Below the pieces are notes generated by a model, which worked only from the letters and a program-made list of their open reading frames with translations, was not told where the DNA came from and made no database searches. This document shows, piece by piece, positions 62,731 through 64,000 of a DNA stretch of 64,000 nt. This DNA comes from Algoriphagus faecimaris (GTDB lineage Bacteria > Bacteroidota > Bacteroidia > Cytophagales > Cyclobacteriaceae). The translations under genes were made by a program, and so were the position numbers. How positions within the stretch are numbered: the first letter of the stretch is position 1; each line of letters opens with the position of its first letter. The stretch lies in NCBI RefSeq assembly GCF_900101705.1, contig NZ_FNAC01000022.1:1-64000 (forward strand), written 5' to 3'.

Positions 62731-64000
62731 TTATAAATGCCGAATTCGCCATTCTTTTGGGTAATAATTATTGATCCGATTGCCCAGATTTTTGATCCAG
62801 CCTAAAGGAAGAGATTGGTAACAAACCAATGTCCATCCTTTTTCTAAATCAAGTAGTTTAAGCTCTCCTTTTCGTAAAAATGTAAGTGCTTGTTCTTGAT
62901 CCAATTCAATTGTATTATATTGATTTTTTGGTAAAGTTGATAAAGCCCAAGCGGGACTCGGAATCCATTCTTTCCCTTGCTTTTTTCCAATCTCTACACC
63001 AAAATACTTGATGCTCAGGTGTTGCGACAACTTATCCACATGGTTTTTCCAATTGTGATGGATTCGGAAATAGCTTTCGTTTAATTGATAATAAGCCCCA
63101 TTTGGAGCAATACCCAATTCAGAATCCAACTGTTCTGCTTCTTTGGCTCCAATTTCTTTCAAAAAGCGATGCTTAAAATCTTTCATCTTTTTGGGTACAA
63201 GGCTGTAAGCATTTTCCGGCCGTTTTAATATGGTGATAAAAAATCCCTCCCCCTCTACTAAATGAGGAAAAAACCGATATCCAAAAAAATCACCATACTC
63301 GGTTTCGACCTTACTTTCTATGATTTGCCAAGTGGGATCAAGGGGAATCCGAACGGGCTCATAAGAGAACTCATCGGTCAAAAACCGGATCATTTCCTCA
63401 TTTTCAAGTTCGTTGAACGTGCAGGTGCTATAGATCAAGTAGCCTCCCGCTTTTACTAGAGCACCCGCTCTATCCATGATTCGTTTTTGTCTTGCCGAAC
63501 AAAGCATGACGTGGTCTGTGGACCATTCTTCCCGGGCTTGAGGATCCTTCCGAAACATTCCCTCGCCCGAGCAGGGGGCATCTACCAAAACCAAATCAAA
63601 AAAACCTTCTAAGGGCTCAAAATGCTCGGGGTCATTATTGCTAACCAAGATATTCCCCAAACCCCACTTGATGCAGTTTTCCTTGAGAATCTGAGCTCGT
63701 GCTTGAATGACTTCGTTTGCTACCAAAAAACCTTCTTCACCGAGATAGGAGCTTAGTAATGTTGACTTCCCTCCCGGTGCTGCGGCCAAATCTAGAAATA
63801 TCCCTTTTTCCACTTTTTGACTTTGAAGGATATGGTCGATAAACATAGAAGAGGCTTCCTGCACATAATAGGCACCGGCATGAAAGCTCGGGTCTAAAGT
63901 AAAGGAGGGGCGGTTTTCTAAAAAATATCCGTTTTTAGACCATAAAATCCGCTCTTTCAGTTCAAAATTTGGCTTCTTCTTCCAAGGGTTAAGCCTAATG
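62731..64000 (-). CDS. RsmF-like rRNA (cytosine-C5) methyltransferase, 5' end beyond window
   Basis: The frame runs to the window edge without a start, so about 423 C-terminal residues are visible. The upstream part reads NPWKKKPNFELKERILW, then LDPSFHAGAYYVQEASSMF, the classic NOL1/NOP2/sun segment; LDLAAAPGGKSTLLSSYLGE is the SAM loop, VLVDAPCSGEGMFRKDP carries the catalytic PC motif and YSTCTFNELENEE the TC motif. The C-terminal 130 residues form the PUA-like RNA-binding region of RsmF/YebU-type enzymes. It methylates a cytosine in 16S rRNA in relatives. Confidence 0.93.
   Translation of the reverse strand, partial: IRLNPWKKKPNFELKERILWSKNGYFLENRPSFTLDPSFHAGAYYVQEASSMFIDHILQSQKVEKGIFLDLAAAPGGKSTLLSSYLGEEGFLVANEVIQARAQILKENCIKWGLGNILVSNNDPEHFEPLEGFFDLVLVDAPCSGEGMFRKDPQAREEWSTDHVMLCSARQKRIMDRAGALVKAGGYLIYSTCTFNELENEEMIRFLTDEFSYEPVRIPLDPTWQIIESKVETEYGDFFGYRFFPHLVEGEGFFITILKRPENAYSLVPKKMKDFKHRFLKEIGAKEAEQLDSELGIAPNGAYYQLNESYFRIHHNWKNHVDKLSQHLSIKYFGVEIGKKQGKEWIPSPAWALSTLPKNQYNTIELDQEQALTFLRKGELKLLDLEKGWTLVCYQSLPLGWIKNLGNRINNYYPKEWRIRHL

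Overview
The window is bacterial chromosome from the phylum Bacteroidota, most likely a Cytophagales/Cyclobacteriaceae member such as Algoriphagus or a relative; the genus is inference. Supporting signs are the gliding lipoprotein GldD, a SecA of about 1,130 residues, a kynurenine-to-quinolinate gene set, a bacillithiol-transferase-type DinB protein, many short lipoproteins, moderate GC, few clear Shine-Dalgarno sequences, and a promoter upstream of two tRNA genes that fits the Bacteroidota TTG-N19-TAnnTTTG pattern exactly.

Layout. 1-5 kb: the end of a surface-polysaccharide locus, with a truncated ISL3-type insertion sequence abutting a methyltransferase remnant, a ParE-type toxin/antitoxin pair, and three overlapping glycosyltransferase genes. 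5-11 kb: recG, a sugar-kinase-like phosphotransferase, a sodium:solute symporter, gldD and an exported DinB protein. 11-15 kb: a minus-strand operon haaO-kynU-kmo-nitroreductase that turns kynurenine into the quinolinate precursor. 15-21 kb: an M19 dipeptidase, a degenerate thiamine-pyrophosphokinase-like protein, free-methionine-sulfoxide reductase, ribD, two tandem DUF4382 lipoproteins and dgt. 21-33 kb: a large AsmA-like protein, then a fatty-acid beta-oxidation block (marR, fadN, fadA, fadE, plus fadD) with a palindromic operator ahead of marR.

33-40 kb: a gene-poor, AT-rich stretch of about 390 bp carrying a cluster of DnaA-box-like 9-mers, followed by a tight minus-strand series ending in mnmG, with two parS (ParB-binding) sites 46 bp apart immediately upstream of mnmG. 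mnmG, DnaA boxes and parS together suggest that this window covers, or lies very near, the chromosomal replication origin. That is its most notable content.

40-64 kb: a compact plus-strand operon comF-bstA-SDR-group II decarboxylase-unknown-thioesterase-unknown; trmH-like and mutS; a PAS-LuxR regulator; tRNA-Gly and tRNA-Leu; an MscS channel; an NTP pyrophosphohydrolase; an exported Tat-type superoxide dismutase; dapF, secA, a SPOR lipoprotein, an M20 peptidase and an S1/P1 nuclease; a TPR sensor kinase with its response regulator; a RES/Xre toxin-antitoxin pair; and an rRNA m5C methyltransferase that runs off the right edge. Neighbouring genes often overlap at GTGA, TTGA, TAATG or TGATG junctions, so translational coupling seems common. 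I saw no rRNA genes, CRISPR array or prophage.
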